From: Orthonyx spaldingii
Taxonomy: Eukaryota; Chordata; Aves; Passeriformes; Orthonychidae
Assembly: GCA_013397795.1 (NCBI GenBank)
Contig: VZTJ01004779.1
Span: 1 to 64,000 of the forward strand
Direction of reading: 5' to 3'
DNA length: 64,000 bases
The translations under genes were made by a program, and so were the position numbers. A model generated the notes under the pieces. The model was not told the DNA's origin. It made no database searches and saw only the letters and a program-made list of their open reading frames with translations. How positions within the stretch are numbered: position 1 is the first letter of the stretch; each line of letters begins with the position of its first letter. Of the stretch, positions 1 through 12,648 are shown piece by piece.

Positions 1-3000
1 TTCCTAAGTAAACCCACGACACTTGGACAACTTTCTCCTTTGTTGTACTGTTCCTGCTCATCAAATTGTGCAAGGATGAGTCCCCAGGCATGACAGCCAC
101 AGCAGCCACAGTGAGCGTGGAGAGGGGAGTCGCTTCTCTCAGTAGTGCCAGTTATGATCCTGCCTTAGAGTGGACAGGAGGCTCAAAGTCACCAAAATAG
201 CTATTTTTGATTTTTTTTTTGCCATTTCAAGATCTGAGAGGTTCCAGTGGATATGTAAATGTCTCTATGCTAGTTGTAATTCACATTATGGTTAAATCCA
301 GAAGTCTGTGCATGACAGGCTAAAAACTATTGGACACGGTCAGATAAACAAAATTGCTCAAAAACTTCTACATGTCTTTGTGTTCCAGATTCCCGTTTCA
401 GAGGAAAGAGCATATGGTACAGCTAAAAGTAGAAACAGTTTGCAGGTACCTGCCACTACCATTACTTGGGTACATTTTTAGCTTTTTTAATTGGTAGAAG
501 TTTTTGTACCAAGGAATTAATAAGCAAAGGTGAACACTATCTTAAAAGAAAAAAAAACAAAAATGGAAAAAAGAAGAACTTTTATGCTAGGAGGCTGGCA
601 AAAATAAGTAGCAATTGAAGACAAAATCTGACCAAATGTGTTGTAAATAGTTTTCTAATGAATTTTACATAAATATCCTTTCTCACAGCTGTGCTGACAA
701 GAAATCAAGCTTCAGGCTCAAGAAACAAAAGAAGACTATAGGCAGCTGATAGCTAAAGTGAGAGTTTTGTTAAAGAGCTGAAATGATGAGCTTCACAAAG
801 ACCCTTGATGTCTTTAGGTTCCATCAGCTGTTCCTACAATATTGGGCAGAAGCTCATTTTGGTGTCCTCAGTCTTCCTCTCAGCTTTCTTTGCCATGGAA
901 ACCTTGGTGAATTGAAGGAAGCCACAACCTGTGTGCAGCCCCGTTCCAGGGAAGGCAACAGGGCCCAGGCCTGGCCAGTTTCACTTTCCGTTCTGAAACT
1001 GGGAAAGTGGATACCATTTTTTTTTTTTTTTTCCTTTCCACCACCTTGCTTAAATAAAGCAAAGTGCTCTTAATAAGATTAAAATGTGCCACTGCTAAGT
1101 TCTCTCAGTTCAGGAAACCTTGTTTTGATTTGGTATGTGACACCTATACTGTTTCTTGGCTGGGCTGTGTTCCCTTTCATGAGAGATGAGTTTCTACTTC
1201 TTACTGAGGGGAAGCAAATCAATGCTTAGATTAGGAGACTGATGAAACTGGTTCTTCCTTCAAGTTTCTGTTGCACCTGGGAGTCCTTATGTAATCATTA
1301 TTTTTGTCCTTACTATTTAGCTGCAAAAGACTAGCAGGGTTTGTGGATGGACCTATGGGAATGCCCAGATAATATTTTATTTACTGTCCAGGACAAGAGC
1401 AGCTAAGAAATACTTCGTAGTGGTTTCCTGGGTTTCATCCCAGTGAAACTCCTAAGCAGCAAGGAATGGCAATGCTTTGAGATTCTTCAGGTTTCAGTGT
1501 GACTAAGTTACTAACTTTCAAATATAACTTTTACCATTGGTTTAAGCACCACCAAGGCACTTGTGTTAATGATTATGCTGTACAGGTATAGCTAGACTGA
1601 AATTACTGCTGAAGTTAGTGACTTTGCAATTACTGAATCTCCCCTGGGGACGCACAAAATAAGTTTGCAATAGCAGTCTCACCACTCGTTTACATATTCT
1701 TATTGGCTATTGGCAAATTGTGACGATAAGAAATTCTGCTCTATGAATATCAATTTCAAATTCTATTAAAATCACCTTAGAAAAATGAAGCTCTCTTCTT
1801 TCTAAATATTACTGGTTACAAAGAGGGATTTTTCTCTTATTTAATTACAATTTTATTGCTGGAAAACTGTTTCTTTTAACTCTTCTTGTTTATGCTATTT
1901 ATTTACATCTGAAATGCAATTCAAGCAATAAAAACTCAATTTATGTCTCCACTGAATATGGGATTTTCTAGATTCTGTGCATGAAATGTGCTAATTCAAA
2001 GGAAAATTCCTGCTTTTTTTTATCTCTTCCTATTCCATTGCATCTAAAGTACATGTGTAATATATGATACATACATATCTTTAAAAATAAAATATTACCA
2101 AGGATATCTTTAGATTCCAAACTAAGAGATTGTTATAGGTTAGAAAGTTCAGATGTAAAGTAGAAAAAAAATAGGCTACCATACAATTCTCACTCTGCAT
2201 AAGAATATGAACTATCATGAGGAATGATACATTTAAAAAATACTATACCATGGAAAAATTGTGTGGGTAGTTCTTAATTTTTATTAACATTAAAAGGGCT
2301 TGACATTTAAAAATAATAGAAAATGTTACAGTGAGCTTCATCAGCAACAGTAAATAGTGTGAGGAAAAGTATAAGTATTTTGAAAGACCTAGGATTTGAG
2401 CATTTTATTCAATTCAGAATTAAATGACATTTTTTCATTGTATTAAGGATAAACACTATCCCAATGCATATATTAAATGTGGCCCCCAAAATAGTGAAGC
2501 AAACACAGATTAAGAAATGCCATCATTTTGAAGCAACTACAATCTCTGTGAAATTTTGAAAGGTTCTTTGCAAACTTTCCTGAACATAGTATGTTTTTTT
2601 AAAGACAAAAGCTTCCTGTATCACTTTGACTCCAGCTCCCTGCGGCATTTGGAAGGATCCAGTCTCCTATGTCCAAAAACTCCCCTTGAAATCCTGAAAC
2701 ACTGAGTTAAATCAGTGCATTGCTCCTAACTCCTGTATGAGTATCCGAGTATTTACAATGAGAACACGCTCTGCTGAAGAAGAGGAAGTAGCTGTCCAGT
2801 CCCCTGTTGATCTGGAAGTGGAAGAACTGCCCAACCTTGCTGGCTACACCGAGCTGACCCCTGTGCATGGTCAGCTGCTTCCAGTGCACTGAATGATTCT
2901 GAAGGCACTGCAAACTACTCAGGATGCACAGACACAGGGGCTGACTGTGCCATCTAGGTCTCAGGGCTTCATTGAAGTAAGGTTCACTATGAAATACAAT

Positions 3001-4739
3001 ATTGTGGGGTTTCTCCTTGTTTTGATCTCTTAATCTGTCTTGTGCTAAAATGTATGGTGCCAACTAAAAGTCAGAATTTGTTACTGGCTTGAATATGGCT
3101 GATAAGAAAAAAATTACTCTAGAAAAATTTTTTTGTTATTTTTAATTTTTCATGTATATATATACTTTTTCTGTCCGCCATTAGCAGAAATATCTTCAAT
3201 GTTTAAGTCTAATAAGCCCTCAAAAGCCCAAACTGCTGACTTCTTGCAAAGCAACGTGGAAATCATCAGAAAACATGTACATCTATAATGCAAATTTGAA
3301 GTTAGTTCTGTTTGGTGGTCCCTGTGGAAGAGGAAGTTTTATCTTTCTTTCTGTAGGCACCAGCTTATCATTTCTTCATGTGTAGCTCTAAAGGGAGCAT
3401 GCATACAGATGAGTTCTTAGATGTCTGATAGCAATTTACTTACCCAAAGATCCCATTTGCATGTGACAAAGTAGATGCATATAGAGTATGGGTTTCATTT
3501 TATGCTTACATTGAGCCTTTAAGTGACTGCTGCTGCACACATCCTTGGAATAACAAGAAGCATTGACAACTTCATCCCCTAAAAATTTATATCACTTCTG
3601 CTGGATTAACATTGTAGAAAAAGTTACAGGGAGTTATAGGGAACATGATAACATACCCTGCATTTGGATGAGACGGTATTAAAAATGTGTATTCCAATGA
3701 TGCAACAAGGGCTCTGGCTAAAATGTTGGGCCACTAAATGAAGCAATATTTCCATGTGTTATTAATGAAGCTGAGATTTGACCCTCAGTGTTTACCCCTA
3801 AGGTCTATCTAAGCCTGTGGCTGAGTGTAGCTCACAACCTTCTCACTTTCAACTCCATAGAATGGTTGAAATATAACAGTTTTAACTCACGGTCTGTTTT
3901 GCCTGGAGTCTTGCAGTACTATGATTTGGGGCTGACTGAAACATTTGTGAACTGAATGCATCACACCTTGAGCACAGGCTGCATTTGACCTCATTGCAAT
4001 GAACTAATCCAGAGCTTCCTCTTGCCTGATGCCTGAACACATTTATGCATCTAGGCCCAACCATTCTTTGCCCTACAAATACTAATAAAACCAGGAGGGA
4101 AAGATATTTTCTCTGCAGTACAGGATGATGCAGCAATAGTTAATGGAAATGCTGGAGACTCCATGATATAAAAAAGGTGTACTTTGAATAAATACATAAG
4201 TACGATATTTGCATATGCAATAAAACAATGTCATAGCACAAATAATTTCCCTCCAAGAATGTGCAAGCCATCTTAACAGGCAACACTCAGCCTTTAAAAG
4301 AGTTTGAATTCTGCATTTCTTATTATTTATCCCTTTGAGAAATGATACATTCTCATCTTTACTCAAAGACTTTGAACAGAGCAACACTGGTCTCAAGCAT
4401 GTACCATGGTCATGACTATTACTGAGGTGACAATAGAATATGGCATTGCAGCACCAGCAGTTTGTCAGTTGCAATAATTTCCCCACATATTTGTTGACCT
4501 CACTGTGTGTTAACTCTTTTGCTGGGTTAACACTGTCCTACTGTAGAAACAAAAACCCTCTGTGTAATGTCCCTCTATCTCATACTTGATCCAATAAGTC
4601 TTATTTTAAGGCATTTTCAAAGGCAGGAGCTGCTTGTCTGTCATTAAAGTGCATGTTTTCACAAATGCTCCAAAAAATCATGGAAAGTGTGAACCATAAA
4701 AGGCAGTGCTTCTCTTTTTCCTAGTTGCCTTTTTTTGCT

Positions 4740-4806
4740 GTTCTTTTGGTTATTGGGGTTTTTTTTTTTTTTGGTTTTTTTTAATGAGTTTTGGGGGTTT
4801 TTTTCT
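4740..4806. repeat. T/G-rich low-complexity tract
   Basis: Runs of T (up to about 15) are interleaved with GG and GGGGG, inside the IL1RAPL1 intron. Similar T/G-rich tracts recur at 28.0, 28.6 and 29.0 kb. There is no coding potential. Confidence 0.7.
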
Positions 4807-5826
4807 GTGTTTATAACAATCCAATAGATAATATCCCACAAAAGATGCACAGGTGACAGAATGCGCACATGGCCATTTCATGGGTTTAGAAAGTTTAAAA
4901 GCAGTAACAGTACAACCAATTTTGTTTTGTCATCTGCAAATGTTAATGAGCATAGTGCACATGGCTCCTCAGAAGGGAGAGACAACTGCTCCAGATTAGC
5001 ATCACTCCATTAATTTCATTTACACTCTGCATCCACCCTATAGCTGGAAGGCTTTTCTAAATAATGCTACCAGACTACAAAAAGGTGTAAAATTAAGAAA
5101 GGAGTGGCTCAATAAATAAATGAAGTCAGCACTGATTGAATATAACATTACTTATGACACACAGTATTTAGAGGATTCAATCAGATCTCTTTTACAAGCA
5201 ATTGATATTCTCGGTAGTCTGTGCATAATGTTGTCACTGGAGTTAGAAGGATGTTAACATTTCATTACTCTTGTCATTGATTTTCCTCTGCTTTCTTCAC
5301 AACAAAAGTCAAAACGTGACCTCTTATTCCACTGAATTAGTTCCAGAGCACTTGGCATTATTGACCTCCTAATGAAAATTAATGATGGCTCTTTTGATTC
5401 AGTCTTTCATGTAGGCACACCAAGCACATTTAAACACAGGCATGGTTATTTCTCATACTGGAGTGAAGAAACACACTGTTAAGTAACGAAATGTACATTA
5501 ATGCAACATTAAATTTGCAAATTTAAGTCAACAGATTTCAAGAGACTTAAACTGCATTATCAGGAGCTGATGCGGCAAAGATTTAAGTTTGGCAATAATT
5601 TCAGACCTGGAGAGATAAAGAGCTTTACAAGGAAAGCTATGTGTACATTTAGAGCATTTCAGCTCCGGTCTTAAATTTATAGTAAAATTCTGGCAACACT
5701 GAAATGTTTTTACTATACAGCAGAGACATTTGCACATTAGCTTAGGTATTTCCATGCTCTTTTTTCCCCTTTTATGCTAGAGAGGAGTGCAAATTTTTCT
5801 CAGTGACTTTTGACTTTTGTGCTCAT

Positions 5827-5864
5827 GAGCTGTCACCCTGCAGTTGAGCTGTCACCCTGCAGTT
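5827..5864. repeat. 19-bp tandem duplication
   Basis: The 19-bp unit GAGCTGTCACCCTGCAGTT occurs twice head to tail with no mismatch, followed by GAG. It lies about 275 bp upstream of the TIR exon acceptor, in the intron. The perfect identity suggests a recent duplication. Confidence 0.85.
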
Positions 5865-6139
5865 GAGTGGATTTTCTTCATCTGGATTCTTACATAAACT
5901 GACTTCTATCTATGGATATCGACCCCCTCCTTCCTTGCATCTGTGTAACTAAGGATAATCTTTACCAGGTGAAACAGGAAAGCTGAATGGATGCATATCT
6001 GGAGACTGGGTGAAACATGCCATTTTATCTAAACCATTTCCTATTCCTGGAAAATTCTCCCAGAAATAGTACCTGGGGAAATACCTGGGAAAACTGCTAG
6101 AATAAGGAATAAAGTAACCTAATTTCTCTCTTTCCTTAG

Positions 6140-6310
6140 ACAACAAAGACTATGATGCATATCTATCTTATACCAAAGTGGATCCTGACCAGTGGAATCA
6201 AGAAACTGGAGAAGAAGAAAGATTTGCTCTTGAGATTCTACCAGATATGCTGGAAAAGCATTATGGATACAAGTTGTTCATACCAGACAGAGATTTGATT
6301 CCCACAGGAA
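6140..6310 (+). CDS. IL1RAPL1: IL1RAPL1 penultimate coding exon (TIR boxes 1 and 2)
   Basis: This exon encodes the start of the cytoplasmic Toll/IL-1 receptor (TIR) domain of IL1RAPL1, a postsynaptic single-pass receptor of the IL-1 receptor family that organises excitatory synapses. The acceptor is TTTCCTTAG at 6131-6139 and the donor GTAAGT at 6311. The intron phase is 1 on both sides: the first two bases (AC) complete an Asp codon, and the last base (A) joins CC of the next exon to make Thr. The frame reads YDAYLSY (box 1, 6151-6171) and RDLIPTG (box 2, from 6289), closely matching vertebrate IL1RAPL1 as I remember it. The paralogue IL1RAPL2 has a very similar TIR, so the choice rests mainly on the tail in the next exon. 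The exon is 171 nt; in human numbering it would begin near residue 401, the expected TIR start. No disabling change is seen. Confidence 0.97.
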
Positions 6311-7594
6311 GTAAGTCACATCTTTATTCTCATGTGGTTTTGAAGGAGAAAATGAGTGATTGCAGTGATTGTTTTAGTCTTGTTTCTATACCTGCTCCTT
6401 CAGAATGTCATCTTTCCTCCCATGTCTTAGAGAATGGTGAAGATAAGCCACCAAACATTAACAGTCATTTCCCAGATAAGAGGATTATTATTTAGCAATT
6501 GTATCTTTTTAATTGACGGTAAAACAGTGCAGAAAGGGCATGCATAAGTGAAGTTTTTTTGAGAACTCACGTCTCTTGAAATGAATACCAAGTTCTTTCT
6601 TTTCAGTTTCTTAGATTTTGTTTGGAAAGATATCCGTGATTCTAAGTATTACAGAAATTCAGGTGGGAAGGCAAAAGTTGTGTTTGTACTAAAGCGATGG
6701 TTGAGTAATAACTTCTACACTAGACAAAAGTAGTGAATTCTGTCAGTGTCCACTGCAGACAAATGTGTAGTGGATGTACTTGATCATTCTCAGAGACTGA
6801 AAACTAGAATTGATTCCAGCTGGTACAAGTAGGTATTTTTCACGTTTCTCTCACATATTCCAACTTAAGTACAGTAACGTTTTGTCAGTTGTTGTAATAT
6901 TCTTCATGACTTCAGTGTAACCATATAGACAGCGACTGAGTTCAATACCTTTAATAAAAGATAAAAGAAAGGATGCTTGGTATAAACAAAGGGCAATATA
7001 CAACATCAAACAATCTCATGGATATTTTTTAAATTACGGCAAACTAAACCACTAATTTACAGGAGTCGACACTGTTTTTTATGAATGTGTGTAGCAGGGG
7101 CATGAAAGAAAAACAGAATCTAAGCCTACCAAAAAACTTAGAGTATCATTTGAGCTTGAGACTGAGGTCCTGAAGCACATGGCTGCTGCTCTGTTGTCTA
7201 ACTGGGTGACTTTGCCTTTTTAAAGGTAAAAATCATGATGGACATACTTGTTCCAGTAGCGATATAGATGATACAAAGCCACAGCTCATGAACAAACACT
7301 CGCAATCCATAGCACATGTGGGAATAGATGTTTCACAGGATCACAGAAAGGCTGAGGTTGGAAGAGGCCTGTGGAGGTCATCTTTTCCAACCTCCCTGCT
7401 CAAACAGGGCCACATAGAGCAGGTTGCTCAAGACCATGTTCTGCCAGGCCAGCCTAGCACATTTGCAATTGATGTTTTTGCATAATTGAGTGAGATCTTC
7501 TGGGAGCAGGGATTTGCTTCCGTTGTTTCTCACCAGTGTATGAGAGCAGACTGATTTCTTAGATTGTTTTTTGAGCAATTGTTTTGTTTTGTAG
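6311..7594 (+). other. IL1RAPL1: Last intron of IL1RAPL1
   Basis: This 1,284-bp intron has a consensus GTAAGT donor and a TTTTGTTTTGTAG acceptor. Removing it joins phase-1 ends and restores the continuous TIR reading frame (box 2, then TYIEDVARC). It carries a minus-oriented CR1 3' end at about 7331-7463. If retained, the frame stays open until a stop at 6493-6495 and would truncate the TIR domain after box 2. Confidence 0.95.
7331..7463 (-). repeat. CR1 LINE 3'-end fragment
   Basis: The + strand reads TTTCACAGGATCACAGAAAG, then GGTTGGAAGAGGCCTGTGGAGGTCA and CCAACCTCCCTGCTCAAA. This is the reverse complement of the conserved avian CR1 3' end (bird CR1 copies typically read TCACAGAATGGTTTGGGTTGGAAGGGACC in this orientation). 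The copy is 5'-truncated, diverged and non-coding, and sits in the last IL1RAPL1 intron about 130 bp before the acceptor. Confidence 0.85.
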
Positions 7595-8313
7595 CCTACA
7601 TCGAAGATGTGGCAAGATGTGTAGACCAAAGCAAGCGACTGATCATCGTCATGACTCCAAGTTACGTGGTAAGAAGAGGTTGGAGCATCTTTGAACTGGA
7701 AACGAGGCTTCGAAATATGTTAGTCACGGGAGAAATCAAAGTGATACTGATTGAATGCAGTGAACTACGAGGAGTTATGAACTACCAGGAGGTTGAGGCC
7801 CTAAAACATACCATCAAGCTCCTCACTGTCATTAAATGGCACGGACCAAAATGCAACAAGTTAAATTCCAAGTTCTGGAAACGTTTACAGTACGAAATGC
7901 CTTTTAAGAGGATTGAACCCATGACAAATGAGCAGGTTTTAGATGTCAGTGAGCAGGGACCCTTTGGGGAACTGCAGACAGTCTCCGCAATTTCCATGGC
8001 TGCTGCCACCTCCACTGCTCTTGCCACTGCCCATCCAGACCTGCGCTCCACCTTTCATAACACATATCATTCACAGATGCGCCAGAAACACTATTATCGA
8101 AGCTATGAATACGATGTACCTCCTGCCGGCACCCTGCCGCTTACCTCAATAGGTAACCAGCACACCTACTGCAACATCCCCATGACACTTATAAACGGGC
8201 AGCGGCCACAGACAAAAACTAACAGGGAGCAGAACCCAGAAGAGGCTCACACAAACAGTGCCATACTGCCCCTCTTGCCACGGGAGACCAGTATATCAAG
8301 TGTCATTTGGTGA
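7595..8313 (+). CDS. IL1RAPL1: IL1RAPL1 last coding exon (TIR end and C-terminal tail)
   Basis: This exon completes the TIR domain and the roughly 150-residue tail that distinguishes IL1RAPL proteins from other IL-1 receptors. The first two bases complete a Thr codon split across the intron. Visible landmarks are TYIEDVARCVDQSKRLIIV, the RRGWSIFELETRLRNM helix, box 3 FW at 7873-7878 (FWKRLQYEMP), then an Ala/Thr-rich stretch, the HNTYHSQMRQKHYYRSYEYD segment and the C-terminus ETSISSVIW before TGA at 8311-8313. That ending fits IL1RAPL1 rather than IL1RAPL2. In the published family the tail binds the calcium sensor NCS-1 and the PSD-95 scaffold, and the TIR region recruits synaptic RhoGEF partners. 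The tail appears one proline shorter than the mammalian protein as I recall it (GTLPLTS instead of GTLPPLTS). The frame is intact; no start codon is expected because this is an internal-to-terminal exon. Confidence 0.98.
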
Positions 8314-9530
8314 CCCACATGCAAGGGGCTGTCAACCCCCTTGAGTAGGAGCAGAGTCTGCAGTCTGGTGCCTGGAACTACATCCTCGACTGCTGCTGTT
8401 AAACATGCGTTACAATCGATAACAAACGAGGAAAAACAGGGTCTTGTACATATGTTTTTGCAATTTCTTTGTAGCATCAGTCTTCCTGTTTTACCCATGT
8501 CTCTTCCCATTCACATTTTTGACTTTGTTTTATATGTCATTGGAATTTGTATATTTACATTTTTTTAAATGAAGAGACTGCTGTATAGATAGGAAACTTT
8601 TTTGCTTCATTAGTATAGTTTTAGACTTTTTGTTTGTTTGTTTATAACCTCTCTTGGGAATGCTTGGACAAAGCTATGTTGATATCAGAAGCACCATCCA
8701 TTTTGTTGGCCTGCCTAGCCTGATTCCTGAAGGCCATGCCTGCTGCAGCTCACCTCTTTTGGAGAGTTTTTGTTCTTAGGAGGACCCCACCGCTCACTGA
8801 GAGCTCCAGTTTCATTTCTACTCCCGTAACGTGCACTGCTCCTTCCCTGCCCTTACAAAGACCCCCATTTGGGGTAACACTACAGTCTGATCATCTAACA
8901 TGTAACTTGGTAGATACTTGTCAAACAAGAGAAAATACCCAATCTGTATCGGTTGCTTCACAGTAGTCACTACAGAGTGTGTAGAAACTAGAGCCGGTTT
9001 GGTTTTTGCTTTCTTGGGTTTTTTGTTTGTTTTTTTTTTTTAATTCTTATTTTAAGAATGAGTTGGTTGTATCCCTTTTATAAATATAAAAGCACCCCTA
9101 TTTTTAACACGTCCTGGGAAAGTATTAATGTGGTTGTGGATTTTATTTTATAAGCACTTATTTTTTTTTCTTTTCCAACTTTCAAAATCCTGCAAATAAC
9201 ATTTGCAAATGTCAGGCGAGTAAGACAAGTGAGGCAATAGGCACTGAAGTGCAGAGTCCTGTTGATATGTACAGTGATGACTTCCAAACCAAAGGGGAAT
9301 ACAAAAGACAGTATTGTAGATGGTTTGTCACTTTGTATTATAGAAAGTGTTATTTTCAAAAAAAAAAAAGTAAGAGCAAAACATTATTTTCCTGTGGATT
9401 TCAGAGTCCCTTGTATTTTAATGTTCCAAAAACTGTATTTGCTTTAAAATGATATATTCAGGATTAAGAAATCTTATTTCATTTGGTTTTAGCTTGTAAC
9501 AATAAATAAAACTTTATTAATTTCAACATG
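8314..9530 (+). other. IL1RAPL1: IL1RAPL1 3' untranslated region
   Basis: Sequence after the TGA is AT-rich and non-coding, with T-runs, TGTTTG-type repeats near 8627-8644 and a T-run near 9030. The end is inferred from overlapping AATAAA hexamers at 9501-9510; cleavage would fall about 15-30 nt later. Longer isoforms ending at the 9592 signal or further downstream cannot be excluded; transcript data would settle this. Confidence 0.75.
9501..9510 (+). promoter_or_regulatory. Overlapping AATAAA polyadenylation signals
   Basis: AATAAATAAA contains two overlapping canonical hexamers, followed by a T-rich stretch. This is the first AATAAA cluster about 1.2 kb after the IL1RAPL1 stop codon. Confidence 0.65.
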
Positions 9531-9591
9531 ATTTCAGTAAGAACTCAGGCAGAAAAAATGACATGATTACCAGAAATATAATTGTTTTCAG

Positions 9592-9597
9592 AATAAA
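9592..9597 (+). promoter_or_regulatory. Alternative AATAAA polyadenylation signal
   Basis: A second AATAAA about 85 nt downstream, followed by a TTTATTTAT stretch. It could serve a slightly longer IL1RAPL1 3' end. Confidence 0.45.
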
Positions 9598-10509
9598 CTT
9601 TATTTATACAAAATTAATATTTAAATCAGACCTGGAAGTATTAAAAACAATTTATTCACTTTAATGAATAAATAAATTAGTTTTATTTTTATGTATGATT
9701 CTATCTTTGAGGAGTTGCAAATAATGCACGCACCATGGCTGACAGGGAAGAAAAAAAGCCCACCACTGTGTTTACATCCAGACATGTTTAAGACAAATTA
9801 AATAAGCACCTTGCTCATACTTATGTTTTAAATAACAGAAAGTCCTTTCTGGTTTTAGAAAGAGAGAGGAGTGGTACAGCTCTGCAACAAGTGGTGCAGC
9901 ACACTGTCGTAGAGTCACAGGTTTGATTTACCCTGGCAGAACTGTAACTGTTATCCTGACTAATAGGCCTTAGAGTCTATTTATGTCATTAATTAGCTTT
10001 AGGTAATTTTATGGCAGCTGAATGATATCGGCCAATATAATGGATGTGTGGGATTGCTCATCATGATTGTCACAATGAGAAACATATAGCTTATAATATT
10101 TTGGTCTTCTTAATGAGAAGTGAGAGGGGGAAACTGCAGTTTGGGGGATGTTTGTGGGAGCAATCCAGAACTGACAGCATGGGAGGAAATGACTGTGCTC
10201 CTGTTGTGAAAGTCAAGAAATCTCAGTATCTTCAAAGGAAGCTAATAGACCTTTGAGGTGTGCACTGATTTTTGTTTGCTTAAAATGTTTATTTCTCTGA
10301 TATTTAGCTCAAGTCCTTCTCTACAATCTGTTCTACATTATAGTGTCTCTGGACATGTACCAAACATCGACAAAATGGAAATTAGGCTGCCAGGTCATAT
10401 AAAATTTTAAGAGAGATTTGCACTTTTGCTTTAAGAAAGTTATTATTTCTTTCCTCTTACAGACACCTGTCAGGCACTGACAGCATTTTCCTTCATTCAT
10501 CTGGATGCC

Positions 10510-10605
10510 TGTCCTGGTTTCCACTGGGCTGAGGGGAGGAAAAGGGGAGGAGTTGAGCAAGCGGCATTGTGGTGCTTAATTTCCATCTGGGCTTAAACCA
10601 TGGCA
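10510..10605 (+). mobile_element. Miniature or internally deleted ERVL-type LTR remnant
   Basis: The segment begins TGTCCTGGTTTCCACTGGGC and ends GGGCTTAAACCATGGCA. These resemble the two termini of the avian ERVL LTRs seen elsewhere in the window: the copy at 22,617-23,826 begins TGTCCTGGTTTCAGCC on the minus strand, and the copy at 33,085-33,669 ends CAAACCATGGCA. Only 96 bp separate the ends, compared with about 0.6-1.2 kb in those copies. The flanks (ATGCC and GTACC) are only a partial match as target duplications. It is either a large internal deletion or a non-autonomous derivative. Confidence 0.5.
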
Positions 10606-12629
10606 GTACCAAATACCCCGGGATTCTCTGAAAGCAATGCATTATTTTTTCCCCTTTACATGCCCTGGTGTAACGACTGGGATGTGGAATAAATGTAGGA
10701 TGCATTTATCTGACCACAGTCACAGTTAGACAATTGGTAGGTCTTTTCTTAGCCACATGGGAAGTACTTTTCTGTTCTTCTATTTTTAGTGTAGATTTAA
10801 GCACTTTGAATAGCATGATTCAGGGATTGACAGATACTCTTTGATATTCACACTACTTAAAGAAAGTTTTTCTTATAATGTTTTGTCATAATATTAAAAT
10901 AAGAAAAACAAACAGAAAGAAAAGAGAAATTAGCAACAAAACCTGAAATAAATGGAGAAGCTGTCTGTGGCTTTAGAAACATTCCTCCTTAGTATTCCTC
11001 TTCTGTGAACAGCTCTGTGTGGGGAACAGTGAAGGAAAGTGTTGTGTGTTCACGTGCTCTATGTTTGACAAAAGTTCTGTTGGAATGCAAAATAAATGGA
11101 AAAAACCCCAAACAAACCAAAACCAACAAAAACTGTCATTGCCCTATGCTTAGGCTCCATCATTTTTGGTGAAGGTGTTTTGGTTTTTGACAATGCAGCC
11201 TGAGCTGTGCATGCAATAGCCACATGTAAGGTTTAGCCATAAGCAAATAGCACTTTATTTTTTTAAAAGGCACAGTGTGATGATCAGAAAAACATACTCT
11301 GCCTGGTCAATAACTTTGGGTCTGTATGTGGATTCTATGCACGTGAATTATCCAAGTGTGGTGCTCTGTCTTTATAAGGCTCTCTCTAATCAGGGTAGTC
11401 AGTGTTATAAAAGGACTCTATTACACAGCTTGTGTAAATTCAGCATATAGGTTCTCCAGACAGCATATATAGCTGGACAGAAATGGGAAACTGTATAGAA
11501 TTCAGCTAGTTATTTTGAAGGCAAAATGCATTGCTGGGTCTGATTCTGTTCTCAGTTGCAGCACTATGATTTGAGAGTAAATCTAATAAATCTGAATGAG
11601 TGTAAGATTGATTTGTGTGGGAGAAGAAAATTGGAAAAGCAACAAAAAAGGAATTCATATTTGCAGCCTGTGACCAGCTGAAATCTTGGCTGCAAGTAAA
11701 CAAGCAGCAAAACACCATCTGAATTTTAGTGGGGACCCAGTTCTCACCTGGCAGCCAACATCAAACACTTTAGATATGATCTGGTTCAGAGTTAAATACT
11801 GTTAGGCTTAGATGCAAACTAAGATTTTTCTATTACTGCACAGCTGTGGCAACCATGTGTATGTTACATAATGGATGATAATTAGCTTCAAAATAATCAG
11901 AAAGCTTGTTATACCCGCCTGATCAAAATTCACAAAGTTTTATTTGGATATTGTGCATTAATGACACATTTAAATTATAGATAAAGCAATGCAATTTGGG
12001 GAAAACTGCCCTAGTAAACAGAATTCCTTCATTTTTAAACTTAAAAAAAAAAGAAGAAAATGTCAAGCTATCAAGCCTAAGGAGAGTTTAATTAAAATCT
12101 AAAGAAGAAGAAGTAAAAAAAACACACAGTAGTAAAGTAAGCTCAAAAATAGAACAAAGGCCAATGGAGAATAAAGGGCAAAATACCCACTTGCTTTTTG
12201 ACTGTATTGTGGTTTCTTTTGTCGTGAAAATCTCTGTACTCTGGCTGACCTACATCAAGCAACTGGCTTTTTTGGAGGCCATCCAGACAGATCAACAACA
12301 CAAATATGTCCCTTTATGTCTAATACATTTCTGAATGATTTTCTACTTGTTGATGGTCTAGCACAGAGAGATTTTTGTTTGTCTACTATTGTGATAAAGA
12401 GGATGGCAAAAATCTGTCAGCACTAAAAAAAAAATCTCTGGAAGAGACTTAGTGTATTAACTAGAGTAACTATATTCCTTCACTCCCACCCCCTATCTGG
12501 TTTGCTGTTATTAGAACACTTTTTCTAACCCAGCTGAGAAATAGGTTAATGTGGCTGGCAACAGAAAAAATGTAAGCAACCTCATAATAATGAGTTTCCT
12601 TGTATTATGAAGGCTGCAAGTTCCCTTGC

Positions 12630-12648
12630 TTTTTTTTTTTTTTTTTTT
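12630..12648. repeat. Poly-T run
   Basis: An uninterrupted T run of about 19 followed by ATATAA. On the minus strand it is a poly-A tract; no retroposed body is recognisable next to it. Confidence 0.7.

Larger units (their letters stand above)
1..6139 (+). other. IL1RAPL1: 3' part of a long IL1RAPL1 intron
   Basis: No exon is recognisable before the acceptor at 6138-6139 (pyrimidine-rich tract, then AG). Open frames here are short, lack similarity to anything I recognise and are interrupted at the frequency expected for AT-rich non-coding DNA. The stretch contains a T/G-rich low-complexity block near 4.74-4.81 kb and a 19-bp tandem duplication at 5827. Assignment to the IL1RAPL1 intron follows from the phase-1 acceptor of the downstream exon; very large introns are known for this gene in vertebrates. 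The upstream exon is outside the window. Confidence 0.85.
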
